Of a stretch of DNA of 64,000 nucleotides, positions 17,598 to 26,049 are shown in pieces. The notes under the pieces were generated by a model. It searched no databases and was not told the origin of the DNA. It saw only the letters and a list, made by a program, of their open reading frames with translations. Position numbers and translations under genes: made by a program. Origin of the DNA: a virus; IMG/VR virus record IMGVR_UViG_3300050132_000504, positions 62,001 to 126,000 of that record. The stretch is one strand, 5' to 3'. Each line of letters begins with the position of its first letter. Positions within the stretch are counted from its first letter, which is position 1.

Positions 17598-17607
17598 AAG
17601 GGAGGCA

Positions 17608-17946
17608 TTACTTGCCCCCCAGAATCAGTGAAGACTCCTCGGTGATGATGCCGATGACGTGCGACTCGTCCGACAGGACGAGGCAGTCTTCGCCATCGTA
17701 CTCGACAGTGATCTCGACCTTGGTCTGCAGGACGTAGACGCGATCGCCAGCCTTCAACTGCGGAGGAATGATCTCGCCGCCGGCAGTGACGAGGCCGCGG
17801 CCAACTGCACGGACGGTGCCCATCCGCTTGGGGACGTTGTAGGCCTCATTGAGCTGGCCCGGTGCAATCAACTTGCTGTTGCCGATGTTCTCATCGGCCG
17901 GATCGAGCTTGATGATGAGGTAGTTGCTGATGGGTTGGATCTTCAT
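17608..17946 (-). CDS. groES: GroES-like co-chaperonin (cpn10)
   Basis: 112 residues, somewhat longer than the usual 95-100. The cpn10 pattern is visible: IQPISNYLIIKLDP at the start, a mobile-loop region, then MGTVRAVGRG, PPQLKAGDRVYVL and a C-terminal DGEDCLVLSDESHVIGII. It would cap a GroEL ring, host or phage, to help fold virion proteins, as T4 gp31 does. No GroEL is in this window. It stands in a run of small late-arm genes. Confidence 0.8.
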   Translation of the reverse strand: MKIQPISNYLIIKLDPADENIGNSKLIAPGQLNEAYNVPKRMGTVRAVGRGLVTAGGEIIPPQLKAGDRVYVLQTKVEITVEYDGEDCLVLSDESHVIGIITEESSLILGGK

Positions 17947-17990
17947 TCCAGAATGCCTTTCCTGATCAACTGCTGGGACTCGGTTGTGGT

Positions 17991-18212
17991 TTAGTGCTTT
18001 CCAAAAATCAGGTCGAACAGGCCGATCACTTCCGTATGCGAGGTCTCCGGCTCAAACTCTTCCGGTGCATGAAACGCACGGGGGAATTCGTGGAACTTGC
18101 CTTCCGTTACGAGGGAAAGTGACGATGTGCCTGCCGGCAGGTTGACTGTCACGGGCTTCCCGACAATCAACCTGGCAATAATGCGCGGTGTGAGTTTGAC
18201 CCGAGCCTGCAT
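17991..18212 (-). CDS. Small hypothetical protein
   Basis: 73 residues. It begins MQARVKLTPRIIARLIVGKP and then has a beta-like PVTVNLPAGTSSLSL and an acidic/aromatic end. No recognised family. Separated from GroES by 44 bases and in the same direction. Confidence 0.5.
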   Translation of the reverse strand: MQARVKLTPRIIARLIVGKPVTVNLPAGTSSLSLVTEGKFHEFPRAFHAPEEFEPETSHTEVIGLFDLIFGKH

Positions 18213-18214
18213 GA

Positions 18215-18466
18215 CTAGACATGCACCTCGACGTGGACATTCACGGCCGGAGGCGGTTCAATCGCCGCAAGGCCGTGAGCCATGGCGAAGCAACCGTTGG
18301 TCGTGGTCTCGGGTTCGTCGTAGACCTCGGGGTTCTCGATCTCAAAGATTGCATCGAGACCTTCGTTGACGGTATCCACCAGATCCTCGGCGGGGACAAA
18401 GGTGCGAAACGTGACTGCGTTGTTGTCCTCGGTCACGACGGTGCCAGTTACTTCCCAAAATGCCAT
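18215..18466 (-). CDS. Small acidic hypothetical protein
   Basis: 83 residues from the ATG at 18466 behind AGGAA. Beta-like N-terminus (FWEVTGTVVTEDNN) and acidic centre (EIENPEVYDEPETTT). The open frame extends a little upstream but without a ribosome site. Function unknown. Confidence 0.5.
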   Translation of the reverse strand: MAFWEVTGTVVTEDNNAVTFRTFVPAEDLVDTVNEGLDAIFEIENPEVYDEPETTTNGCFAMAHGLAAIEPPPAVNVHVEVHV

Positions 18467-18522
18467 TGCGGAATTCCTCTCAAAACGGGTTGATGATTGG
18501 GACAATGTCAGCAGACAGCTGA

Positions 18523-18729
18523 CTACTTCGGCGCCTGAACCTGGTTGAGGGTCAGTTCATAGAACTCACCTACCCGGTAGTCGTCGACGATCTCTTCCTG
18601 ACCCACCAGGACAACCTTGCTGGTGCCCTTGGCGTTCGCGCTCTCAAACGTGACCGTGCCTACGCGGCCAGCTGCCTTGTCACGAACCTTGGTCTCGGTG
18701 ACGGCAAACAGAATTGCTTCCTTCGACAT
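18523..18729 (-). CDS. Small hypothetical protein, beta-rich
   Basis: 68 residues, beginning MSKEAILFAVTETKV, with a VGTVTFESANAKG segment. It has a small beta-barrel look but no family match. A CTTTGGTA motif lies about 62 bases upstream. Confidence 0.5.
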   Translation of the reverse strand: MSKEAILFAVTETKVRDKAAGRVGTVTFESANAKGTSKVVLVGQEEIVDDYRVGEFYELTLNQVQAPK

Positions 18730-18790
18730 GCTTCATTCCTTACAGCCCTGGCTGGGCCGTCAATTGCGAGTATGTGGAGGCTAGAGAATG

Positions 18791-18826
18791 TACCAAAGCT
18801 ACGAAGCCCGCCAGGGCGGCGGGCTT
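18791..18826 (-). promoter_or_regulatory. Hairpin plus CTTTGGTA motif
   Basis: On the minus strand a 9-bp GC hairpin (AAGCCCGCC/GGCGGGCTT, 18804-18826) is followed after a few bases by CTTTGGTA (18791-18798). The hairpin lies after the stop of the gene at 18854 and may terminate it. The octamer may then start the next transcript. Confidence 0.45.
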
Positions 18827-18853
18827 GTAAGGCTTTCACAAAAATGTGCTGTT

Positions 18854-19501
18854 TTAGCTGGCTGCGGGAGCAGTCGCAGAGGAAGTCGGAGCACTCGTCG
18901 TGGAAGAGGTCGTCTCGGCGACAACAGGAGCAGCGGTCTGGGTCGATGCGGAAGGATCTACCGTGAGGGTCTTCCGTCCACGTCCACCGGGCTTCAGTGT
19001 CGGAGCGGAAACTTCCTGCTGAGTCGTGGTCGTCGTGTCAGTGACGGCCGTGGTGGCAGCAGGTGAGGCAGTCGCATTGATGACGGACGGAACGGCTGTC
19101 GTGGTCTCAGTTGCGGTGCTGGTAGCAGGAGCTGGCGTGGCAGCAACCGTTGCGGCAACAACTGGAGCCGCGGCAACCATAGGAGCTGTAGCAACAGCAA
19201 CCGGCGCCGAAGTAGAAGCGGCAACAGTATCTGGGACCAAGGTGATGTTGGTGACAGAAACAGTCCGGATCGCCCCTGGGACATTCGGAGCGGCAGAACG
19301 AAACAGGGTATGCACTCCGTTGATCATCTTGGAGGACATCCCGGAGCGGCCATAGAACTCCTGGATCAGGGCCTGGGCATCGGTCACATTGGCAGCCAGG
19401 ACAGCAATGACGAAGGTCGAGGTGGCGAGAGGGGTCTTGTTGTGCATCACGGCATCCGTTACCTGGACGTTCGCTGTGTAGTGATTGAGGCTGGAACTCA
19501 T
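18854..19501 (-). CDS. Protein with folded N-terminus and long Ala/Thr/Pro tail
   Basis: 215 residues from the ATG at 19501. The first 90 look folded (SLNHYTANVQVTDAVMHNKT, TFVIAVLAANVTDAQALIQE). The remaining 120 are almost only Ala, Thr, Val, Pro and Ser, with one basic patch (GGRGRKTL). Such tails are often flexible, surface-exposed or glycosylated. Function unknown. Confidence 0.55.
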   Translation of the reverse strand: MSSSLNHYTANVQVTDAVMHNKTPLATSTFVIAVLAANVTDAQALIQEFYGRSGMSSKMINGVHTLFRSAAPNVPGAIRTVSVTNITLVPDTVAASTSAPVAVATAPMVAAAPVVAATVAATPAPATSTATETTTAVPSVINATASPAATTAVTDTTTTTQQEVSAPTLKPGGRGRKTLTVDPSASTQTAAPVVAETTSSTTSAPTSSATAPAAS

Positions 19502-19511
19502 TGAAACTCCT

Positions 19512-19646
19512 TCAAAGGGTTGGGGTTCGGATGATGAACCGGGACATGGTGCCAGCAAGCATGATTGCCCCGCAGGCCAAGATGACATGGCCAGTGCAGA
19601 GCAGAACTACTGCCGCAACGACAAGGATGACGACAAGGAACTTCAT
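19512..19646 (-). CDS. Small membrane protein
   Basis: 44 residues starting MKFLVVILVVAAVVLLCTGH. Two hydrophobic segments probably span the membrane. Its ATG overlaps the stop of the upstream gene (ATGA), so the two are translationally coupled. A holin-like role is possible but unproven. Confidence 0.5.
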   Translation of the reverse strand: MKFLVVILVVAAVVLLCTGHVILACGAIMLAGTMSRFIIRTPTL

Positions 19647-20122
19647 CTTCCAAACCAGGAAGTGAAGAAGGGCCGAGACTTGGTGGCAATCCACCAGTTC
19701 CGGATGTCCTCGAAAAGTCGAGCCCTCCAGGAGAGCTGGTAGCGAACCCACTCCTTCTCATTGCACAGATCAGGAAAGAACCGCAGTGTCGGCAGCGTTT
19801 CCAGTTCCTCGGCAACGAACATTCCCTCGAGCAGATACCGCAGGGCATTGCTCTGGAAATATGTGGGCCAGGGATTGAGAGCGCCATCGTAGCTGTGTGG
19901 CAAGAGGATGCCAGCCAAGATCGCGCGCTTCACGCACTCAACGGCCGTCTCCTCATTGAGGGCCTCAATTATGAATGTCGTGGGAGGAATCCCGTAGTGA
20001 TTGGGGTTCACGGCCGTGACCTTGAAGAAGATGTGCGAGTTCGGGCCTGTTGCAGGCCAAGGATCGATGGGTTTGACCATGTTCCCAGCGTGGTCCCGAT
20101 CCTCGATGTACCAAAGGCCCAC
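19643..20122 (-). CDS. Hypothetical protein at the leftward arm head
   Basis: Up to 159 residues using a GTG at 20122. A later ATG at 20081 (MVKPIDPWPATG) is an alternative. The sequence has many aromatics (NPWPTYFQSNALRY, WWIATK) and no known domain. It is the first gene of the leftward arm next to the divergent control region. Confidence 0.5.
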   Translation of the reverse strand: MGLWYIEDRDHAGNMVKPIDPWPATGPNSHIFFKVTAVNPNHYGIPPTTFIIEALNEETAVECVKRAILAGILLPHSYDGALNPWPTYFQSNALRYLLEGMFVAEELETLPTLRFFPDLCNEKEWVRYQLSWRARLFEDIRNWWIATKSRPFFTSWFGR

Positions 20123-20138
20123 ACGTGAGGCCTTTTTT
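20109..20138. promoter_or_regulatory. CTTTGGTA motif fused to a T-tailed hairpin
   Basis: AAGGCC and GGCCTT (20114-20134) form a 6-bp stem followed on the plus strand by TTTT, a small terminator shape for rightward transcripts. On the minus strand the same stem runs into CTTTGGTAC (20109-20116), repeating the hairpin-plus-octamer layout. It overlaps the first codon of the leftward gene if the GTG start is used. Confidence 0.4.
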
Positions 20139-20392
20139 GCTTGTGTTCTGAGCAGGTTTCAGGATTCGTGTAAGAGATTTGCCACATTTATCTGACAGCC
20201 CACCCGGGTCTAATTCAGCGACTCATAAACAGAGCAGCAACTGGTCATGTGGCTCGTTCATGGGGCTTCGTGCGAGGCGCCGCAAGTGATGGGGATGAAG
20301 ATACCAGGTAACAAGTAGTACAGGGAGGCTGGCCTATTTGGGTTTTAGCCCACCCGGTCCTAATTCGCTTGCTGCCATTCAAGGAGAATGAA
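20139..20392. promoter_or_regulatory. Divergent intergenic region with direct repeat
   Basis: No gene seen. It separates the leftward and rightward arms. AGCCCACCCGG followed by TCTAATTC or TCCTAATTC occurs twice, at 20197-20216 and 20347-20366, 150 bases apart. The second copy ends just before the ribosome site of the first rightward gene. It probably holds promoters for both arms and binding sites for a regulator. Confidence 0.5.
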
Positions 20393-20665
20393 ATGACCAC
20401 GAAGAAACAGCTCACACCTGAACAGCGTGCCATGTTGAACGAAATCGTCAACGGAGCATTCAGCTCCATCGCCATTCACTTCATCGGCGACAACCTTGCC
20501 AAAGGCATTCACTATGCCGCCGATGCCACGCAGCGCACCACCGATGTGACGGCCCGTGCGGCTGGCACCGCTCAGGTCTGTGCGATCCCGGCAGCCAAAC
20601 AGGCATGGACTGGGTTCACTGGCCTCTTCGCCAAGAAGACGGCCGCAACGCCTGCCTCCCTCTAA
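20393..20665 (+). CDS. Small first gene of the rightward arm
   Basis: 90 residues from the ATG at 20393 with a strong AAGGAG at 20381. Starts MTTKKQLTPEQRAMLNEIVN, mostly helical, with Ala-rich and Lys-rich parts. No domain recognised. The strong ribosome site and place suggest an early, abundant protein. Confidence 0.6.
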   Translation: MTTKKQLTPEQRAMLNEIVNGAFSSIAIHFIGDNLAKGIHYAADATQRTTDVTARAAGTAQVCAIPAAKQAWTGFTGLFAKKTAATPASL

Positions 20666-20799
20666 GACTACTCAACGACGCAAAGAGGGCATGGGAACTG
20701 ACTGGCAACAGGAAGCCCATGCCCGCGGCTTCTGCGCACAAGACCCAGCACAACTCATTCGTACCCAACCGACCCCGTGGAGGGGGAAGGAGAATCACC

Positions 20800-23700
20800 A
20801 TGTCTAACGACAAGAATCTGTTGAGCGAACTGATCGCTCTAAGCCACAGCCCAACTCACAATCATCTCGAGGAGGAAGACGTGAAGGCATTGCGTCTCGA
20901 AGATGAGCAAACAGCAGAGGAGTTCATCTACTCTGACGGCGAAGCGACTGAGGTCGAAGTTCCCTTGTGGAACCACGACAGCCGAATGGCTTTCCACATT
21001 CTCTATGACGCAACTGACGTAGAGATCATCACTCGCGTACGCCGGCCGTATCCCGGCAAGCCTGTCCTCTATCAGAAGGACGAGCACTTCATGCAGCATG
21101 AGACCCGTCAGGTTCTCGATGCACTGATGCCCGAAGGTGCCAGGTATGGCATCGTCACATTCGAAGCGTCCGGCAAGGACGGATGCAAGAACATGGCCGA
21201 AACGGCGAAGTTCCTTTGCCGTCACGGCTGGACTGAAGGTGACGAACGCTTCCGCGTCGTCTATGCCGATGTCAATGGCACCGGGACCATGGTCCTGGTG
21301 TCTGCCTCGGCCAATGTCAAGCGCCTCAAGGATCTGGGAGTGTTCATCTCCTCTGATCCCAAGGCGCCCAAGCGGATGCGCCGTACCATGGCTGCTCACC
21401 AGTCCATGCTGGAAGCTCAGATTGTATCAAGCTATCCGGCACCGACAGGCCAGGTCACCATGGCCAAGCTGAAGAATGGGAGAGTCATCTCCATTCTCAA
21501 CTTCAACATGAAGCTGCTCAACGATCAGGAGACGGCCTTTCTGGACGGCTCTGGCGTCATCAACTTACCCGGCTTTGACGGGTGCGCTGCAACCCTGGTC
21601 GGACCATTCGGTCTCGGCAAAGGTATTTACGCAGCAAACGAGAGGATGGCAGATTATGACATCTATCTCTATGGCTCCAAGGACGAGGTCGTCTTTCATG
21701 GCGACCGCATCTACATCGGGCTGCTGTTGAAGACCAGCAAGCACGAACTCATGACCGATCTTCAGACCATCACCAATGCTGGGTTCTTCGAAGAAGACCT
21801 CTGCGTACGGTATGGCCTTGAGGTCATGGACGAGCGTGCCAAGATCCTCTTCGGCGACGACGAAGATGCCATCACTGACTACTTCGCCACCCTGGTGAAT
21901 GTGTCAGATGCTGCTCGCCGCGACATGGATATGCCCAAGCCCGAATGGGCGCTGGTGCGTGCCATGAAGCTGCAGCATGAATCGAAGACGCTGCCGGTGC
22001 TCTATCGGCGGATCTTCAAGCATGGCTTCCAGGATTCTCTGGACATTACCCGCGGCCGCATTCCTCTGAAGGGTGCGATCCGCGTCTATGCTCGACCCAA
22101 TCCACTGGTCATGATGCCCAACGGCATGCCCGACTTCACACTCGACACTCTCGGTGGCGAGCGGGATGGGTTGCCTACGGTGTGCATTCCGGATATCCCG
22201 GAAGGCCCGGTGCTCGTTGGGCGCAATCCCAACACCAACTCAACTGAGATGGTTCTTGTCTGCAACATCCTGGTTCCTGAACTCCTGGAGTCCAAGGGAC
22301 AGGGCTGGTGCTACTTCGGCGCCAACGCCGGCGAGGTGCTCGGCAAGCTGAATGGTGGGGATATGGATGACAACCTGTTTGCCATCCAGGATCCTGCCTT
22401 CATCGCCAAGTGGCAGACGATGGACTATCCCGTTCAACCCAAGCTGACTGTCAAAGTCCGTGAGGTATCCGCATTCGCCAAGACCAACCGCGAGAAGTGG
22501 CTGGGCATCGGCGATGAGTGGAACTTCAACTGCTTCGCACAGCAGCTCAGGGAGTTCACCGAGTATTCGGAATCCCTGGGTTCCTTCATCAACAACGGCT
22601 GGCTGGACACCCTGTTGTCTGGCGAACACCGGATCACCATCGGTGAGAGCCTGCAGGCCAAGACGTTCATCGTGCCTGACAACTTCATCGCTCCGCAAAG
22701 GCATGAGCTGATTCAGCTGCTGCCTGAGGGACTGGCGAAGATCGTGCCGATCGAGTATGAGCCTACGCTGGACTGGTTTGTCTATGTGGCATCGCTTGTC
22801 AACGCCGCCAAGCCAGACTTCATGTGTGCTCGTGCAATGTCCAATTCGGACCTGGTCATCGATTACACCCAGATGCGTAAAGGCGACAAGCTGACAGTGA
22901 TGTCGCTCTTCGCTGAGGCTAAGGAAGCTCTGAAGACCCTGGTCTTTCCGATCTCCTTCGCCAACCGCATGCCCCGTGATCGCAAGAACATGGGCAACTA
23001 CATCCTGGTGGAAACCAAGCTGTGCAAGGCGCTCAATCTGCTGAACACGCGTCGTGACCAGCTGCTCGAAGAGAGCCGTCAGGTGGAACACATGATCAAG
23101 CGGCCACTGGCAGCCAAGCTACTCAATGCCAATCCGGAGGATGAGGCTATTCTCTCGATGGTCAGAGACCTTCGCAGCTGGTGGATCCGTCAGTTCCAGG
23201 AAGCCAAGGCCGACAACGGCGGCGTGCTCCCTGACAACGTCTATGACCGTATTGCCAATGGCTTCACCGAGACCATCCTGGTCAAGGACGCCACCGGCAA
23301 GGTCACCAGCATGGAGGAAGTTCACACTCCAGGCCTGGTTGATTTCTACACCAACCAGTTCTCCGTATCGGGCACCACTCTCAGTGTGTCCGGACGGCCA
23401 TGGTCTGTGGAGACTCGGCGCAAGTTCGGGATCCACTGGCTCAACACGGTATACAACCGCAACACCGACCCCCTCGTTGGGGAGGACAAGTTCACGCAAT
23501 CCGTCGGTGACGGTGTGCCAAACTACATCCTGGATGACGTCCTGTCGGCCGAGGAGGATCTCGGCCTTACCGGTTGCGTCGCATTCATCGACCTCAACGG
23601 CTATGCAAATCGCAGGCTAATCAGGCCAGTGGCTGTCAAGGCTCTCGGTGGCAACATCTACCACCGCAGCAATGACAAGCTCCTGTCCCGCACGGCCGAT

Positions 23701-23853
23701 CCAACCATCCCTGACGGCAGCTACATGATGTCGCCCAAGGGCGTGATCCACGTCTATGACTCAGTTCCTGAGCTGCACTCGGACTACAAGTCCAACCTGG
23801 TGGCAGAGATTGCTTCAGAGGACTTTGAGTTCGACGAAAGCACAGACTTCTAA
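20800..23853 (+). CDS. Two-barrel (cellular RdRP/QDE-1-like) polymerase
   Basis: 1,017 residues from the ATG at 20800 behind GGAAGGAG. The centre follows the order seen in RNA-dependent RNA polymerases of the double-psi-barrel class: a RGRIPLKGAIRVYARPNP block, then EGPVLVGRNPN (compare the family's VxRNPxxHPGD), then NAGEVLGKLNGGDMDDNLF at about 509-527, aligning with the catalytic SGxDLDGDxYF. Downstream ASLVNAAKPDF resembles the conserved helix after the catalytic loop. Here the usual DxDGD reads DMDDN (521-525), so the last Asp is Asn. Relatives include eukaryotic RDRs, QDE-1 and the phage YonO/crAss-like enzymes. It probably transcribes the phage genome. The family call comes from motif order by eye; a search is needed. 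Confidence 0.7.
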   Translation: MSNDKNLLSELIALSHSPTHNHLEEEDVKALRLEDEQTAEEFIYSDGEATEVEVPLWNHDSRMAFHILYDATDVEIITRVRRPYPGKPVLYQKDEHFMQHETRQVLDALMPEGARYGIVTFEASGKDGCKNMAETAKFLCRHGWTEGDERFRVVYADVNGTGTMVLVSASANVKRLKDLGVFISSDPKAPKRMRRTMAAHQSMLEAQIVSSYPAPTGQVTMAKLKNGRVISILNFNMKLLNDQETAFLDGSGVINLPGFDGCAATLVGPFGLGKGIYAANERMADYDIYLYGSKDEVVFHGDRIYIGLLLKTSKHELMTDLQTITNAGFFEEDLCVRYGLEVMDERAKILFGDDEDAITDYFATLVNVSDAARRDMDMPKPEWALVRAMKLQHESKTLPVLYRRIFKHGFQDSLDITRGRIPLKGAIRVYARPNPLVMMPNGMPDFTLDTLGGERDGLPTVCIPDIPEGPVLVGRNPNTNSTEMVLVCNILVPELLESKGQGWCYFGANAGEVLGKLNGGDMDDNLFAIQDPAFIAKWQTMDYPVQPKLTVKVREVSAFAKTNREKWLGIGDEWNFNCFAQQLREFTEYSESLGSFINNGWLDTLLSGEHRITIGESLQAKTFIVPDNFIAPQRHELIQLLPEGLAKIVPIEYEPTLDWFVYVASLVNAAKPDFMCARAMSNSDLVIDYTQMRKGDKLTVMSLFAEAKEALKTLVFPISFANRMPRDRKNMGNYILVETKLCKALNLLNTRRDQLLEESRQVEHMIKRPLAAKLLNANPEDEAILSMVRDLRSWWIRQFQEAKADNGGVLPDNVYDRIANGFTETILVKDATGKVTSMEEVHTPGLVDFYTNQFSVSGTTLSVSGRPWSVETRRKFGIHWLNTVYNRNTDPLVGEDKFTQSVGDGVPNYILDDVLSAEEDLGLTGCVAFIDLNGYANRRLIRPVAVKALGGNIYHRSNDKLLSRTADPTIPDGSYMMSPKGVIHVYDSVPELHSDYKSNLVAEIASEDFEFDESTDF

Positions 23854-24690
23854 ACCATTAACAACTTGGCGGTTCGGCCCTGCTTTAAGGCCGAAATGTC
23901 AGGATCATTCCACTCTGGAACGATTCTGACATTGATGGGTCATGCCCATCCTGATGACTGGGATTCGTCCTGGGAATCGGCAAGTTGGAACCATACATGG
24001 GATCGACTGCCTCAGTGGGCTCAGCCCAGGGTCAGTCAACACCTATATATGGATATGCCAACGCTTACTGCACGCCGCTGGGCAACCAGCCGCAGAACAG
24101 CCGCTATGTCCCGAGGGGCTTCGCCCTCGGGTAGAGGCGTGTCAAGCGAGGTGGTGAGTGAGTCAGGTAAGGGTCAGCAAGTGTATGTCAGTCAGATGCT
24201 TACAGTGACCCACACCCACATGCACCGCATACCGGATGCTCAGATCACGTTAAAGAGCTTTGGAGCGCCGGATGCATTTAAGCCCATAAAAGCCAGTCAT
24301 GCTGAAACTACCGCCTATTGAACGGTGGTGAAGCTTGACCGCAGCCTATTGTGGTTTGGCTATTTAAGGGCAATCCTGAGAACCAGCTCCCGCGTGCGCG
24401 CGTGTATGTGTTGGTGTCAGGCAGGACGGAGAGACCTAGTGTAAATCCACTTCTGGCTGTATTCAGGAGTGGTGGGTGAGTGTAAACCCCATTATCGGCT
24501 TTGCTGAAAGCGGAAAGCCGGTTATACACCAGAGTCGCTATATCCTGCTCGATCAAGCTTTGTGCCATCTGTGGCACCCATGGGCCTGGTACTCCACTAC
24601 CGGGCCCATGGCTTTGCTGTAAGGTCTTCTCTCTATGGACTTTACGTCCTGTCTCTCATCCACTCGGTACAACCTGTGTGTTCAAGGAGA
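23854..24690 (+). other. Structured non-coding stretch after the polymerase gene
   Basis: An 837-base gap without a convincing gene; the open frames in it look non-coding. Three notable hairpins: 23895-23933 (AATGTCAG...CTGACATT, extended inwards with near-complete pairing), 24110-24131 (CCCGAGGG/CCCTCGGG) and 24578-24611 (14-bp arms starting CCATGGGCC). It may be a long leader or trailer RNA, or hold small RNAs. Confidence 0.4.
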
Positions 24691-24696
24691 ATGCTC

Positions 24697-24831
24697 ATGC
24701 TGGAGATGCTTGGTTACATCGCTGCTCGTGTCATTGCCGGGGTACTCACTGCCCTGATTCTCGCTGCCATTTTTAACGCCCAGTGCAACAAGGCCATGCA
24801 GGCTGCCGGTGCATCGGCTGCCATCTGCTAG
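24697..24831 (+). CDS. Small membrane protein
   Basis: 44 residues from the ATG at 24697, seven bases after AAGGAG (an ATG at 24691 is too close). One hydrophobic helix (YIAARVIAGVLTALILAAIF) followed by a short Cys/Ala-rich tail. Function unknown. Confidence 0.5.
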   Translation: MLEMLGYIAARVIAGVLTALILAAIFNAQCNKAMQAAGASAAIC

Positions 24832-24840
24832 GAGACTGCC

Positions 24841-25092
24841 GTGCTCAACGGTGATGTCATCATTCTCAATCCGCCGAAGGATCCCTCGTGGTTCTCCGAT
24901 GCGTCACAATCTATCTCCCTGTTCTTCTGGGAGCACAGTGACTTGATTCCTTTGCTGATGGCCGAGGTTGCCTTGGCCGTTCTGATCTTCGCCGGTTTTT
25001 TCTGGTGGGAGCGCCGCAAGAACAAGCAGGCCTTTCAGGTCGGCGAGTTGGAGCGGATGTATTCTGATGAGCCCATACCCTGGCCACGGTAG
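24841..25092 (+). CDS. Small single-span membrane protein
   Basis: 83 residues with a GTG start at 24841. One transmembrane helix (LLMAEVALAVLIFAGFFWW) with a basic Arg/Lys patch after it, so the C-terminus is probably cytoplasmic. The hairpin GGCCACG/CGTGGCC (25082-25103) overlaps its stop. Confidence 0.55.
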   Translation: MLNGDVIILNPPKDPSWFSDASQSISLFFWEHSDLIPLLMAEVALAVLIFAGFFWWERRKNKQAFQVGELERMYSDEPIPWPR

Positions 25093-25103
25093 TTATCGTG
25101 GCC
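25082..25103 (+). terminator. 7-bp hairpin at gene end
   Basis: GGCCACG and CGTGGCC pair around an eight-base loop that contains the stop codon of the membrane protein. No T-run follows. It may be a weak terminator or a stability element. Confidence 0.4.
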
Positions 25104-25232
25104 GGGAACATCATTCACTCTCAGGTGGCAGATTGAACCTTGTTGTTCTCTGATGCCGCGGTTCCCAACTCCCTCTGTTTCAAATCCCAACAATTCAACC
25201 TCTTCCACCAGGCTTCAAGGAGAGCCTCGTCT

Positions 25233-25427
25233 ATGCCCATGCCTCATGCTCGCACTCGTCGCGGTTCCACGTTAGGACAGGACCGCCTGCACTCCATCCA
25301 CGAAGACCGGATGATCCGCACTCTCATGCCCCGGACTTTCCAGGCATCGAGAGAAGCTCTGCTCAGCGGTTCTGATACCGGTGACACGCTGGCCTATTCG
25401 ACCGGCTTGATCGGCCGGAAGTTCTAG
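25233..25427 (+). CDS. Small basic hypothetical protein
   Basis: 64 residues from the ATG at 25233 behind AAGGAGA. Arg/His-rich start (MPMPHARTRRGSTLGQDRL), no known domain. Ends with an aromatic-basic GLIGRKF, similar in style to the next gene's DKLKF end. Confidence 0.5.
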   Translation: MPMPHARTRRGSTLGQDRLHSIHEDRMIRTLMPRTFQASREALLSGSDTGDTLAYSTGLIGRKF

Positions 25428-25473
25428 CCCTCAGCCCAACCTCAACATCGTCAACCGCAATGCGGAGTTCGCC

Positions 25474-25773
25474 ATGATCGATGTTCAAGCTCTCGACAGG
25501 ACCGGCCGTCGGCAGGTCCTCCATGGACTGCTGGCCCAGTACAACCTGGGCTCGGAGTCCGCCAAGGTTGCTCTCGGTATGGCTCACCAGAACCTTCCGG
25601 GATTCACTGCTCTGATGGAGCGCAACGTCCGCCTCATGCGGCCGGGTGCTGCGATGGAGAAAACACTGCAAGCGGTTCTGGCTCGACCGGCCAAGCCCAA
25701 GTTCCACCGGGTTGCACCGGAAGTCAACCACAACTCAGTCCGCTGCATTGGACTGGACAAGCTGAAGTTCTAA
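25474..25773 (+). CDS. Hypothetical protein
   Basis: 99 residues starting MIDVQALDRTGRRQVLHGLL. Helical-looking first half, basic second half (ARPAKPKFHRVAPE). Unknown family. Followed by a hairpin-rich gap. Confidence 0.5.
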   Translation: MIDVQALDRTGRRQVLHGLLAQYNLGSESAKVALGMAHQNLPGFTALMERNVRLMRPGAAMEKTLQAVLARPAKPKFHRVAPEVNHNSVRCIGLDKLKF

Positions 25774-26049
25774 CCTACGGTGTTTGCCGTAGTGCTTCAC
25801 TGCTCGACCCCATCCACAATGCAGTTGGGGCAGGGTGCGTGCATCCTGAAAAGCGGAGCTGCTCCGCGATAGAAATGCAGACAGCTGGCCGGATTGTGTT
25901 CGGCCACCCTTTGGAGCGTCGAGCTTGCTCCGCTCAATCCACAGAGATTCCCTCGCACTCCACTGCAGAGGGCGCCGGGCAGTTTCATCTCCTTGACTGC
26001 CCGGTGATCTTTCACGCAACAACAACCCGTTGGGTCTGGAGGACTCACC
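25774..26049 (+). other. Hairpin-rich spacer
   Basis: No gene seen in 276 bases. CTACGG/CCGTAG lies directly after the stop at 25773. GCGGAG/CTCCGC and a 9-bp stem CCGGGCAGT/ACTGCCCGG (25975-26004) lie further on, the last about 45 bases before the next start codon. It probably combines transcript end, processing and leader functions. Confidence 0.4.

Noticed and set aside
20690-20807. 38-codon ORF between 20665 and the polymerase start
   Set aside because: Its ribosome site is too close to the ATG and it overlaps the polymerase start. No protein character.
23866-24321. 151-codon ORF after the polymerase gene
   Set aside because: No ribosome site, Ser/His/Thr-rich, and it covers two strong hairpins. 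Treated as non-coding.
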